From the NCBI GenBank assembly GCA_033032175.1, contig CM065325.1, positions 10,072,930-10,136,929 of the forward strand: a stretch of 64,000 nucleotides of DNA. The letters are read 5' to 3'. The first letter of the stretch is position 1; the number at the start of each line of letters is the position of its first letter. Of the stretch, positions 60,601-64,000 are shown one piece after another. The notes beneath the pieces are model-generated. The model had not been told where the DNA came from. It saw only the letters and a list, made by a program, of their open reading frames with translations, and searched no databases. Both the position numbers and the translations under genes were made by a program. The DNA comes from Saturnia japonica. Lineage: Eukaryota > Arthropoda > Insecta > Lepidoptera > Saturniidae.

Positions 60601-63467
60601 GGTTAGGCAGAAGTGTACTAATGTACACCCACAATTCGCCGAGTATGTTTTTAGGTCCCATGTAATAGGGGGCGAGCCTATGGTCATTAATCGAGCATTA
60701 ATAATGTTTATTAAAAAAGTTGCAATACAGCTATAAGAAAGAGTTCATTGTATCCGGATAAAAATAATTTCGTGTCCCGGATTCCAGTACTCTTCCTCTG
60801 ATTACATACAAAAATCGTATCAAATATATAAAACACTTACATAGCAAAACATGTATAAGGGGGAAAGTGTTCGTGAGTGTGTATGAATGAGTGTATTGTT
60901 TATTTGAATTTATGAGCTAAGTGATAGATTGAACTACTCTGAAAGCCTAGAGTTTATAACATTGGGTGCCAAAACTAATAGATTGCTTGGAAATACGAAA
61001 TCAGTACAAGTATATCCGTACGGTGGATCTAGATATCTTCTCAGTGTGTAAGTTCCATGCCTAGTAAGTAGTGAGGTGTAAACTGTAAAGTGGATTGAGA
61101 TTAAAAATTAAAACTAATTATGTTGTAATCACATCAATCGAAGCTGTGGCGTTGAGCCTTATTTGTTATGCGATTATAAAATATATATCGTTCCTTATTC
61201 TGATAAGCCAATCGGGCGTTGCACCTTTATCTGTCTAGAAAATTTCGCGTGACACGATTTTCGTAAGCTTCGAGGTAATGCCGGCTTCACACGCTACGAT
61301 TGTTTCAAAGTACGATTGATAACTTTGCATTAATTAATTTTTTTAAAGATATCTATAAGCTCTTAAACTATGGTTAATAAACATTCATAATAATAAACAT
61401 GTTGGTTTAGCAAAAAACTATAATCCTAACGAAACAATAAATTATTACTTGCATTACAAATAATTTGTCAGTATTATTTTACATAATTCTTTTCTATTTT
61501 TAATTATGAATACTTAATTTCAAATGGTATAACAACTTCACTTTTGTAGGTAACATTGAAAAAACAAAATCAACCTTTATAGTTAAGTACACCTCATTTT
61601 AATCCACATAAATTGTAAATTTGTAGTACTATATCGATAAGAGTAGGCATCGACGCCGTTGAATATCACTTTTGTAATAGAAATGGGAAAAAATAAATTG
61701 GCGGCTCGGGATCACCGACAGCAGTAGAGTTAACCGGACCCTAGGGATCGGTTCTTATTACGAACCTTGCGCCTTATGTCGTCGTCATTAATCTTTATTA
61801 GTTCTCTCTTTTGTTGTTGACCACATAAACAAAGTATTACACCGAATATTATTCTTGGAGTTTTAACTTACTAACATGAAGTAGTATGATTTAAAACAAA
61901 TTTTAATTTATTTAAGTTAGAAAAGTATTTAATAAGCTTCTACACGAAAAAAATTATTAAAAGCCTAGTTTATCTTATTATATTAAGTGAGCAATTCTTG
62001 TATATATATGTGTGTAATTGGTTCTCGGGAACGGCTTCAACGATTTCGATGAAACTGCATTTAGATAATATTTTACATTCTAAGTTTACCTAGATAGCGG
62101 TTTTTCTTTTTTGATAATAAGACACCGAGCACAGCTCGGTCGCCCAGATGTTTTATTTAAACTACCCATAACTCCAATCTGTGAAGGTAGACTAGATATT
62201 CCAGACAGGTACGGGAAGAGGTGTGTTCTATCAATGGTCAAGAAATGTTGCAATGTTTTCTCCTGTGATTATCTTTAATTCGTGGAATGGCATTTCCATT
62301 AAATTATTTAGGTATATGTATATTTTTTTAATATTTTTCGAACATTTTTTCTGCATGTGAAGAGAAAGCTATCTATTATCAGAAATGTAGTTTGACAAAT
62401 ATAGATCGGACCCTGTGATGGACCCATACTTTTTGCTTATGTACGTACTGCTACGAAGAGATAAAGAAATTCTTTCACTGTTTTTATCCCTGGCTTTTTG
62501 AAGGGATTGAAATTTGTCTGCGAGTTTTCCAGTAATTTATTTTTGTCACAATGCTTGTTTCCTTCATCTTATTTGTATTTATTCATAAAAGGAAGATATT
62601 GCCGAGTTAAAGGTTAGGGAAGGAATTAAATTTGAATTTACGAACAATTGTTAATGTTCTATAAAAATTCCTACGGTATTTATTTTTCATCTGTACATTA
62701 AAAACTATATAATATATCTTTGTTATTTTGATATGAATAACGGTACTATATAGGTAAAGAAATTTTTATAACTCGAATTATACAGGTGGCTAAAGATTTT
62801 AGTGATATCATTAACGTGTTGGCCTCGTAGAAAGAACGATAAAATACTTGACGATAATATAAACTGAAATGTTTTGTTAGCTTTTAATAAAAATAATAAA
62901 AATACTGGATACTTATATAATTAAAATCATTATAAAAAGCTTTTCGCTAACAAATACTTACTAAATTAATGATTGATTTACTAACTGTAGTGCAGTCAGC
63001 ATAACCTATGGTTCAGCGAAGCAGGACACGATAGTTTATTGTTATTTGAAACAGTTGATGACGTGTCATAGTTTAAGAAAAATATAGTTGAAGTGCGGGG
63101 CTGAATATGAAATTTATGCTTGTTGCTTGCATAGCTGACGTTAACCTAATAGTTTTATAAAACAAAGTACTTAGGTATAGTCTAATCTTGTTTGATGTTT
63201 AAAGAATAAAAATATAACTATCTAAAAACTGCCTACCCTTAATAATGTAATTATTTTAATGAAGAAATACATACTGTTAGTGCTAATTGAAGATTCATTT
63301 TAATTTTTTTTCATCTTTGCAGTGTTTTCAAAAGGACAATGCGAAACGGGGCAGTATCGCTTCCTAGCCAAAACCGGCGGCTATGCTTGGGTCCAAACAC
63401 AAGCCACGGTGATCACCGACAAACATCAAAAACCGGTCAGCGTCGTGTGCGTCAACTACGTCATAAG
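14228..63467 (+). CDS. sima: HIF-1alpha / Similar bHLH-PAS transcription factor, 5' part (7 exons, partial)
   Basis: This is the alpha subunit of hypoxia-inducible factor. In the family it is stabilised at low oxygen, pairs in the nucleus with ARNT/Tango and binds RCGTG sites to activate hypoxia genes. Joined exons are 14228-14292, 14480-14667, 22577-22749, 27993-28166, 36753-36979, 39498-39604 and 63323-63467, 1079 bases in total (359 codons plus two bases). Order: N-terminus 1-22, basic region about 26-42, helix-loop-helix to about 80, PAS-A about 104-210, PAS-B about 245-359. Diagnostic strings are [36 protein letters not shown] and [19 protein letters not shown] and the bHLH sequence favour HIF-alpha over Trachealess or Single-minded. 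The reading frame is intact across all junctions. Family members run from roughly 800 to 1500 residues, so the C-terminal half, with the proline degradation sites, lies beyond the window. The symbol is the fly ortholog's; HIF1A is equivalent. Confidence 0.95.
14293..14479 (+). other. HIF-1alpha intron 1 (187 bp)
   Basis: Short GT-AG intron with a T-rich 3' end. The exon 2 frame stays open through part of it but contains no ATG. No repeat is recognised. Confidence 0.75.
14480..14667 (+). CDS. sima: HIF-1alpha exon 2, bHLH domain
   Basis: This exon encodes residues 22-84 plus the first base of codon 85 and holds essentially the whole DNA-binding and dimerisation domain. The acceptor is a T-rich tract ending tcaatcAG and the donor is ATGC|GTAAGT at 14668. 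The basic region reads KRKEKSR, then [10 protein letters not shown] (residues 26-42). Helix 2 carries [15 protein letters not shown] (residues 63-77), which is characteristic of HIF-alpha. Residue 33 is valine (GTC) where I expect aspartate in HIF-alpha proteins; the other basic residues are kept. The exon is much richer in G+C than its flanks. Confidence 0.97.
15925..16195 (+). repeat. Interspersed repeat H
   Basis: Starts with a short G+C-rich run (ccgcaccgccgcaccgccg), then the family body 'gtagcgtgaagttatatagc'. Confidence 0.6.
16505..16720 (+). repeat. Possible tRNA-derived SINE, third family
   Basis: B-box-like GGTTCGAGCCCC near 16572, then 'accggtgaagtaaaacacca', which resembles a common lepidopteran SINE body. 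A second B-box-like string (GGGTTCGAGCCC) lies near 17925 with no clear body. Confidence 0.45.
17330..17505. promoter_or_regulatory. CpG-dense patch in intron 2, candidate regulatory region
   Basis: Contains repeated cgacg/gcgacg units, GCGTG (17361-17365, an HRE core) and the 14-mer gacgcgacgcgcgc (17417-17430) shared with intron 3. It has no coding potential that I can support. Confidence 0.3.
18683..18700. other. Short hairpin with HRE core
   Basis: Perfect 8-base arms (ATAAGTGC / GCACTTAT) around GT. The centre reads GCGTG, a HIF-site core. It lies 80 bases from the mariner at 18781. Confidence 0.4.
18781..19998 (-). mobile_element. Mariner transposon copy 1 (cecropia-like), near full length, inactive
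   Basis: A 1218-base element flanked by TA (18779-18780 and 19999-20000), with terminal inverted repeats of the type GGTCGCGGAAAAGT / GGCCAGGGAAAAAGT. The minus-strand transposase remnant contains [40 protein letters not shown] and [12 protein letters not shown], a DD34D mariner most like the cecropia group. It is dead. There are in-frame stops (Tyr to TAA after GDEKWIT, Trp to TGA after CVW), frameshifts, a small deletion in the helix-turn-helix region, and Asn in place of the third catalytic Asp in PSNFHLF. It is the same family as 25937-26981, in the opposite orientation. It carried no cargo gene that I can see. Confidence 0.93.
19010..19222 (-). pseudogene. Mariner transposase fragment (second Asp to D-to-N third site)
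   Basis: This is the longest open stretch of the copy 1 transposase, about 70 codons. It includes the second catalytic Asp ([10 protein letters not shown]) and the position of the third, which reads N in [13 protein letters not shown] count 34 residues between HRD and that Asn, the DD34D spacing. It ends at a stop after RSLQNS. It is not a functional protein. Confidence 0.9.
21680..21985 (+). repeat. tRNA-derived SINE, family B
   Basis: A-box-like 'gatggctcagtggt', B box GGTTCGAATCC near 21723, then 'catcgtgatgaaaccatagc' and 'cttgggtcacatcgtccctt'. A nearly complete copy in intron 2. Confidence 0.82.
22577..22749 (+). CDS. sima: HIF-1alpha exon 3, PAS-A first half
   Basis: This exon encodes residues 85-142, from the linker after the bHLH into the PAS-A fold. 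The acceptor is ttctttatAG and the donor CAG|GTAAAT, ending in phase 0. The core [19 protein letters not shown] (residues 111-129), then [13 protein letters not shown], matches the first strands and helices of PAS-A in HIF-alpha. Skipping this 173-base exon would shift the frame. It lies between two oppositely oriented mariner copies, at 18781-19998 and 25937-26981. Confidence 0.97.
23735..23825 (+). repeat. Short interspersed repeat fragment K
   Basis: 'aagggtcggcaacgcgcatg' then 'tgacgcttctggtgttgcaa' resembles a very widespread lepidopteran repeat (general knowledge). Truncated at both ends. Confidence 0.5.
25365..25490. promoter_or_regulatory. CpG-dense patch in intron 3, candidate promoter or enhancer
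   Basis: Contains a perfect CRE palindrome TGACGTCA (25429-25436) and an E-box/HRE-like CACGTG (25475-25480) beside the run gacgcgacgcgcgc (25370-25383). The surrounding sequence is very AT-rich and no repeat explains it. The same 14-mer occurs in intron 2 at 17417-17430. Confidence 0.35.
25937..26981 (+). mobile_element. Mariner transposon copy 2 (cecropia-like), internally deleted
   Basis: A 1045-base element flanked by TA (25935-25936 and 26982-26983). Its ends, AGTCGGGGAAAAAGTG and the complement of ACTTTTTCCTCAACC, match those of copy 1. The + strand reads [45 protein letters not shown] and [12 protein letters not shown] in broken frames. Sequence jumps from the [10 protein letters not shown] region straight to [10 protein letters not shown], so about 200 bases with the second catalytic Asp are missing. 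A frameshift lies near the N-terminus and another after the [14 protein letters not shown] block. Unlike copy 1, it keeps the third Asp (SDFHLF). No activity is expected. Confidence 0.93.
26156..26901 (+). pseudogene. Mariner transposase remnant (copy 2)
   Basis: Three overlapping open pieces in different frames (26156-26383, 26326-26616, 26638-26901) together cover most of a mariner transposase: N-terminal helix-turn-helix region, the [11 protein letters not shown] first catalytic Asp, and the C-terminal [12 protein letters not shown] and LPTKSQKVI. The catalytic middle is deleted, and no single frame encodes a complete enzyme. Confidence 0.9.
27635..27669. repeat. AC microsatellite
   Basis: 14 uninterrupted AC units (27635-27662), then one G and a few more CA. 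Confidence 0.95.
27993..28166 (+). CDS. sima: HIF-1alpha exon 4, PAS-A second half
   Basis: This exon encodes residues 143-200, exactly 58 codons in phase 0 at both ends. It begins with an in-frame ATG straight after the acceptor (aattccAG|ATGGAG). The donor is AAG|GTACGA. The string [20 protein letters not shown] (residues 147-166), followed by [13 protein letters not shown], matches the HIF-alpha PAS-A segment around the conserved HPCDH. Because exon 4 begins with methionine in frame, a transcript started within intron 3 could make a product lacking the bHLH; that is inference only. Confidence 0.97.
29415..29745 (+). repeat. tRNA-derived SINE, family B
   Basis: Complete copy: 'gatggctcagtaa' head, degenerate B box (gttcgaaaccc), 'catcgtgatgaaaccatagc' body, 'cttgggccacattgtcactt' tail, followed by an A-rich end. 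Confidence 0.82.
31877..32130 (+). repeat. LINE-tail-like interspersed repeat C
   Basis: Begins 'aactagctgcacctgcagct', contains 'aatcggtctaaccgtttcag' and ends 'gacagacaaaaatt'. Internally deleted compared with 982-1425. Confidence 0.72.
33744..33932 (-). CDS. Possible antisense terminal exon, unknown membrane-like protein
   Basis: On the minus strand a good acceptor (atatttgcttgtcAG) is followed at once by 62 open codons and a TAA. The translation begins [14 protein letters not shown] and contains [20 protein letters not shown], then [17 protein letters not shown]. The AGMSTAIGG to VFRLM stretch could be a membrane helix. Base composition and codon choice look coding and stand out from the AT-rich intron. 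I do not recognise the family, and I found no partner exon on the minus strand between here and exon 5. It may be the last exon of a nested gene, a retro-fragment of a host gene, or a transposon piece. Confidence 0.35.
   Translation of the reverse strand, partial: NLSFGLSDFGVSQCTYIPAAERLAEAGMSTAIGGVYLCSVVTVVFRLMPDIIKQCWHFTMLL
34721..34978 (+). CDS. Hydrophobic 85-codon open frame, unsupported
   Basis: Starts [20 protein letters not shown] and is strongly hydrophobic, with two or three possible membrane segments (about residues 14-36, 37-50 and 57-77), and ends ECHRSR. No family is recognised, no poly(A) signal follows closely, and hydrophobic residues are what T-rich DNA encodes by chance. 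I list it only because it is long for this composition. Confidence 0.12.
   Translation: MPKASIFTCNRVWKTLLLYLWHMFMYLVLFIHLLLVLLRMLVCCIYYCINNTLWVKIFLLFIASCILCLIFMIVLCFLNECHRSR
35400..35891 (-). pseudogene. DD41D transposase C-terminal part with two stops
   Basis: Continuation of the element's transposase in a second frame, from [21 protein letters not shown] to NINQLK-like sequence and [13 protein letters not shown]. Two consecutive TAA codons follow FFFPQL. After them the same frame resumes with [15 protein letters not shown], so only the stops interrupt it. The second and third catalytic Asp are both present. Confidence 0.85.
35825..36451 (-). pseudogene. DD41D transposase N-terminal part
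   Basis: The longest open frame of any mobile element in the window, about 208 codons. It covers the paired DNA-binding helices and the first catalytic block ([14 protein letters not shown]). The true start is probably an internal Met near [15 protein letters not shown]. The frame then shifts in the ENP region, and the rest continues in another frame. Confidence 0.88.
36753..36979 (+). CDS. sima: HIF-1alpha exon 5, end of PAS-A, linker, start of PAS-B
   Basis: This exon encodes residues 201-275 and two bases of codon 276. The acceptor is tttcttcaacAG and the donor is GAAGC|GTACGT. It opens with [10 protein letters not shown], the last PAS-A strand. A hydrophilic stretch rich in Lys, Asp, Glu and Asn (about 213-235) follows, then [19 protein letters not shown] and [14 protein letters not shown], the inter-PAS linker and first PAS-B strand, which are nearly invariant in HIF-alpha. 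The polar insert is the most variable part of the exon, as expected for a surface loop. The DD41D transposon ends only 228 bases upstream of this exon. Confidence 0.97.
36980..39497 (+). other. HIF-1alpha intron 5 (2.5 kb)
   Basis: AT-rich and free of any repeat I can recognise, which is unusual in this window. A somewhat less AT-rich stretch lies at about 37120-37340. No gene is seen. Confidence 0.9.
39498..39604 (+). CDS. sima: HIF-1alpha exon 6, PAS-B middle
   Basis: This 107-base exon encodes residues 276-311 and the first base of codon 312. The acceptor is tattctttgttgcAG and the donor is TCAC|GTAAGT. The translation [20 protein letters not shown] (277-296), then [15 protein letters not shown], aligns with the PAS-B helices (GYEPEELLGRS..EYYHALDS in vertebrate HIF-1alpha). 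The junction with exon 5 makes an alanine codon. Confidence 0.96.
40400..40640 (-). repeat. tRNA-derived SINE, family A, most complete copy
   Basis: Read on the minus strand it has an A box (TTAGCCTAGTGGT) and a B box (GGTTCGATTCTC) at tRNA-like spacing, then the family body and 'cttcggggatacaggcgtga' at the 3' end. Confidence 0.82.
41388..41630 (-). repeat. SINE family B, truncated within the B box
   Basis: The minus strand starts near the end of the B box ('ccctgcaatgagcc'), then runs 'catcgtgatgaaaccatagc' and the tail. It adjoins the LINE fragment at 41690-42125 in the same orientation. Confidence 0.78.
41690..42125 (-). pseudogene. C-terminal fragment of a non-LTR retrotransposon ORF2 (R1/jockey-like)
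   Basis: The minus strand reads [20 protein letters not shown], then [20 protein letters not shown] and [17 protein letters not shown] and [12 protein letters not shown]. This is the segment after the RT/RNase H region with the TGHC..NxHL motif and a degenerate zinc knuckle, where the first Cys reads Gly (GRAC) and the His reads Gln (TTQVILQC). A stop ends it near 41716. It is G+C-rich in contrast to its surroundings, which suggests a fairly recent insertion. A truncated SINE abuts it on the 3' side (41388-41620). Confidence 0.75.
42905..42965 (+). repeat. SINE family A, 3' fragment
   Basis: Only the tail is present: 'gcctaacccttcggggaata' followed by 'caggcgtgatgg'. It is truncated at the 5' side. 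Confidence 0.7.
44565..44995 (-). repeat. LINE-tail-like interspersed repeat C
   Basis: Reverse copy ending in 'gtcacagctagcacagctag' on the + strand. The middle 'gtaacttagactacttttat' and 'ctgagtaaaccataacagat' match the 6428-6800 copy. Confidence 0.7.
45410..45700 (+). repeat. LINE-tail-like interspersed repeat E
   Basis: 'ttaaccgacttctacaaaag' then 'gggaggttactcaattcgaa' and 'tgaaccgatttagatgattt', a pattern common in Lepidoptera (general knowledge). Confidence 0.6.
45855..46165 (+). repeat. tRNA-derived SINE, family B
   Basis: Head 'gctggctcaatggtagcgtg' resembles a tRNA A box. The B box is degenerate (atttgaatct). The body has 'gttccggcagctgcacttga' and the family tail. Confidence 0.8.
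46558..47065 (+). repeat. LINE-tail-like interspersed repeat C, longest copy
   Basis: Begins 'actagctgtgcccgtggctt' exactly as at 982. Ends in repeated 'gacagacaggcag' type sequence, then 'aatttttgtatag'-like tail. Confidence 0.75.
47565..47700 (+). repeat. Short interspersed repeat fragment L
   Basis: 'caacggggtaggtagagacc' and 'ccacttgctacgatcctggt' resemble a repeat often seen in moth genomes (general knowledge). Confidence 0.45.
48557..48750 (+). repeat. LINE-tail-like interspersed repeat, related subtype
   Basis: 'actagcttctgctcgcgact' to 'tgcgtgattgagtaacaaac'. The same subtype, shortened, is at about 600-740 ('tagcgtgattgagtaacaaa'). Confidence 0.65.
52489..52842 (+). CDS. 117-codon open frame, unknown, unsupported
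   Basis: The longest open frame of intron 6 that no mobile element explains. It starts [19 protein letters not shown], has a polar middle ([20 protein letters not shown]) and a hydrophobic C-terminus. No known motif is seen and there is no sign of a promoter or splice signals in the right places. It is probably chance or an old repeat. Confidence 0.1.
   Translation: MFVVRRMILLSYIECLTYLQKQRCKFFAIWQCFISSQETKDNEPVLRASRDVLMSYRGRSPAKFLYFMNYLRPQTILIFNMILVKLLPLFSCFKCIIYYLLFIARLLAFNISYNKIL
53328..54043 (-). mobile_element. Internally deleted mariner-like element (about 716 bp)
   Basis: The ends read TTTGTCCCAAAAGTATCCGACCTG on the left (first 20 bases are the clearest match) and, reversed, GTGTCCCAAAAGTATCAGACTG on the right, with TA at each outer edge. 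The minus strand keeps a transposase N-terminal piece ([25 protein letters not shown]) and, after a jump, the C-terminal part ([20 protein letters not shown] through [10 protein letters not shown]). The core with the first two catalytic Asp is gone. The size and paired ends mean it could only have moved using another element's transposase. The family is different from both the cecropia-type copies and the DD41D element. Confidence 0.88.
53378..53758 (-). pseudogene. Mariner transposase C-terminal remnant
   Basis: An open stretch of about 126 codons whose second half is the mariner C-terminus: [20 protein letters not shown], then [20 protein letters not shown] and [18 protein letters not shown]. 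The third catalytic Asp (PCDF) is present. The first about 30 codons are the deletion junction, not native sequence. Confidence 0.85.
54515..54825 (+). repeat. tRNA-derived SINE, family B, diverged
   Basis: Starts 'ttggtagcgtg'. Contains 'aacgaaaccatagcatggta' and 'cttgggccacatcgtcactt', ending 'gctatacctata'. Confidence 0.75.
56065..56490 (-). repeat. Interspersed repeat H, reverse copy with a nested segment
   Basis: 'cctcaagagattgttttttg' at one end and 'gtacgggaagtgagaacaat' at the other match repeat H read backwards. The middle (about 56150-56320) matches pieces at 48280-48360 and 50870-50950. Confidence 0.5.
57114..57645 (-). pseudogene. Tyrosine-recombinase C-terminal part (Crypton-like), one in-frame stop
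   Basis: The minus strand, read from about 57640, gives [20 protein letters not shown], then [24 protein letters not shown], a TAG stop, [20 protein letters not shown] and [12 protein letters not shown] is the HxxR box, GGWKS the second conserved block, and the Tyr in VAEGYIE the expected nucleophile. About 90 residues rich in Thr, Ser, Gln and Asn follow, ending [20 protein letters not shown]. This is the form of Crypton transposon recombinases in animals. The N-terminal core with the first catalytic Arg was not found. A 3' splice-like site (aattttcAG) lies just before the fragment, so it may have been an exon. The single TAG replaces an expected Asp codon region (GAD). Confidence 0.75.
58040..58200 (+). 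repeat. Interspersed repeat J
   Basis: 'tccagaaacaacagtgacca' and 'ttctattggcagtcgtcg' match 2770-2830. Confidence 0.5.
59763..59782. other. Imperfect palindrome containing TACGTG
   Basis: Seven-base perfect arms (ACCTGCA / TGCAGGT) around TGTACG; the strand also reads TACGTG, a possible HIF-site core. Confidence 0.35.
59860..59980 (+). repeat. Interspersed repeat I, shorter copy
   Basis: 'tttttaagcgtattgcatgc' and 'aaaatattgacattgtcatt'. Lacks the middle of the 7395 copy. Confidence 0.6.
60565..60695 (-). repeat. SINE family A, 5'-truncated copy
   Basis: The minus strand carries 'aggctcgccccctattacat' and 'gcctaacccttcggggaata' as in the other copies, but no tRNA-like head. Confidence 0.75.
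61995..62150 (+). repeat. Interspersed repeat G
   Basis: 'ggttctcgggaacggcttca' through 'acaccgagcacagctcggtc'. Opposite orientation to 10655-10810. Confidence 0.6.
63323..63467 (+). CDS. sima: HIF-1alpha exon 7, PAS-B end (last exon in window)
   Basis: This exon encodes residues 312-359 plus two bases of codon 360. The acceptor is tttcatctttgcAG and the donor [31 protein letters not shown] (313-332), then [12 protein letters not shown] and VVCVNYVI, completes the PAS-B sheet. The split last codon (AG plus one base) would read Ser or Arg; Ser is expected from NYVxSGI in the family. The preceding intron is 23,718 bases long, the largest in the window. The next exon is outside it. Confidence 0.97.
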
Positions 63468-64000
63468 GTAGGTCTAGGTTTAGCTTGCTCTAATTTCTTT
63501 AAGAATTTCAATGTGTTTATAGTGTTTCTTACAGGGATGTATTGAATTATCGATTTATATTTGAAAAAAAAAAAACATGACAAAATAAAGACGTAAAAAA
63601 GGTAAGTAGTATTTTCGTTATTCTTATAATGTTCGAATATAATTCCCTTTGTCTAGCAGTCTACCGCCATAAAAAAAGTTTTACTGCTTATTACAACGTA
63701 TACCTAATATTTACGTTCGTTATATCTCTAAAAGCGAAAGCTTTATCTTGATGTACAACTTATATTTAGAGCACTTTCATTATGTTTATTACATTCATAT
63801 ACAGGAGAATGTAAATTGGTGTGTATTGGCAGGCACGTGGATAATGAACAGGCTAATTAATGTATTTATTTATAGCTACAGTGAAAATGCTTAATATAGA
63901 ATTTATATTAAAAGGTGTAGGTGTGTGTCTACTTAGATAAAGATAACATTTAATATGAAAATCACATTTTTATTAAGTCCAAAATGGCTTTTATTGATTG
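63468..64000 (+). other. HIF-1alpha intron 7, 5' end
   Basis: AT-rich sequence after the GTAGGT donor, running off the window. No exon or repeat is recognised. Confidence 0.85.

Larger units (their letters stand above)
39605..63322 (+). other. HIF-1alpha intron 6 (23.7 kb)
   Basis: A very long intron between the two halves of PAS-B. It is loaded with SINEs, LINE tails, a LINE C-terminal fragment, a deleted mariner and a Crypton-like fragment, all listed separately. Stretches such as 42970-44560, 48750-50850, 51600-53300, 54830-56060 and 62160-63300 are AT-rich with no recognisable feature apart from short unsupported open frames. Confidence 0.9.

Noticed and set aside
63464..63475. Alternative donor (GTCTAG) for exon 7
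   Set aside because: GTAGGT at 63468 is a much better donor, and the phase fits the NYVxS continuation expected in HIF-alpha.
1..64000. CRISPR array, bacterial operon or phage-like system
   Set aside because: The sequence is intron-containing animal DNA. No regularly spaced direct repeats and no compact gene clusters are present.

Overview
The window is AT-rich, intron-dominated eukaryotic DNA, most probably from a moth or butterfly. Its one confidently readable host gene is the 5' part of a hypoxia-inducible factor alpha subunit (HIF-1alpha; Drosophila ortholog similar/sima) on the + strand. The lepidopteran assignment rests on the repeats: cecropia-type mariners, tRNA-derived SINEs and short non-LTR tails opening with an 'actagctgtgcccg' type motif. 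It is an inference.

Layout. Bases 1-14227 are 5' flank made of degenerate repeats, a broken RLE-type non-LTR retrotransposon (about 7975-9700, minus) and one CpG-dense patch (about 2160-2340). Seven coding exons follow: 14228-14292, 14480-14667, 22577-22749, 27993-28166, 36753-36979, 39498-39604 and 63323-63467. All junctions are GT-AG and all phases agree, giving 359 complete codons plus two bases. They encode a short N-terminus, the bHLH domain, PAS-A and PAS-B. The gene runs out of the window after PAS-B, so the oxygen-dependent degradation and transactivation regions are not seen.

The introns carry most of the mobile DNA. Introns 2 and 3 each hold a copy of the same mariner in opposite orientation, so exon 3 lies between inverted repeats. 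Intron 4 holds a DD41D-type Tc1/mariner element and an orphan antisense exon-like reading frame. Intron 6 (23.7 kb) holds an internally deleted mariner, a LINE C-terminal fragment, many SINEs and the C-terminal half of a Crypton-like tyrosine recombinase. Nearly all transposase reading frames are broken.

How it works together: the single gene should make the alpha subunit of an oxygen-regulated bHLH-PAS heterodimer (partner ARNT/Tango, target sites RCGTG). Several CpG-dense patches containing RCGTG or CRE-like sites lie upstream and in introns 2 and 3 and are the best regulatory candidates. I found no complete tRNA or rRNA gene, no CRISPR array and no second complete protein-coding gene. Positions of diverged repeats are approximate because they were read by eye.
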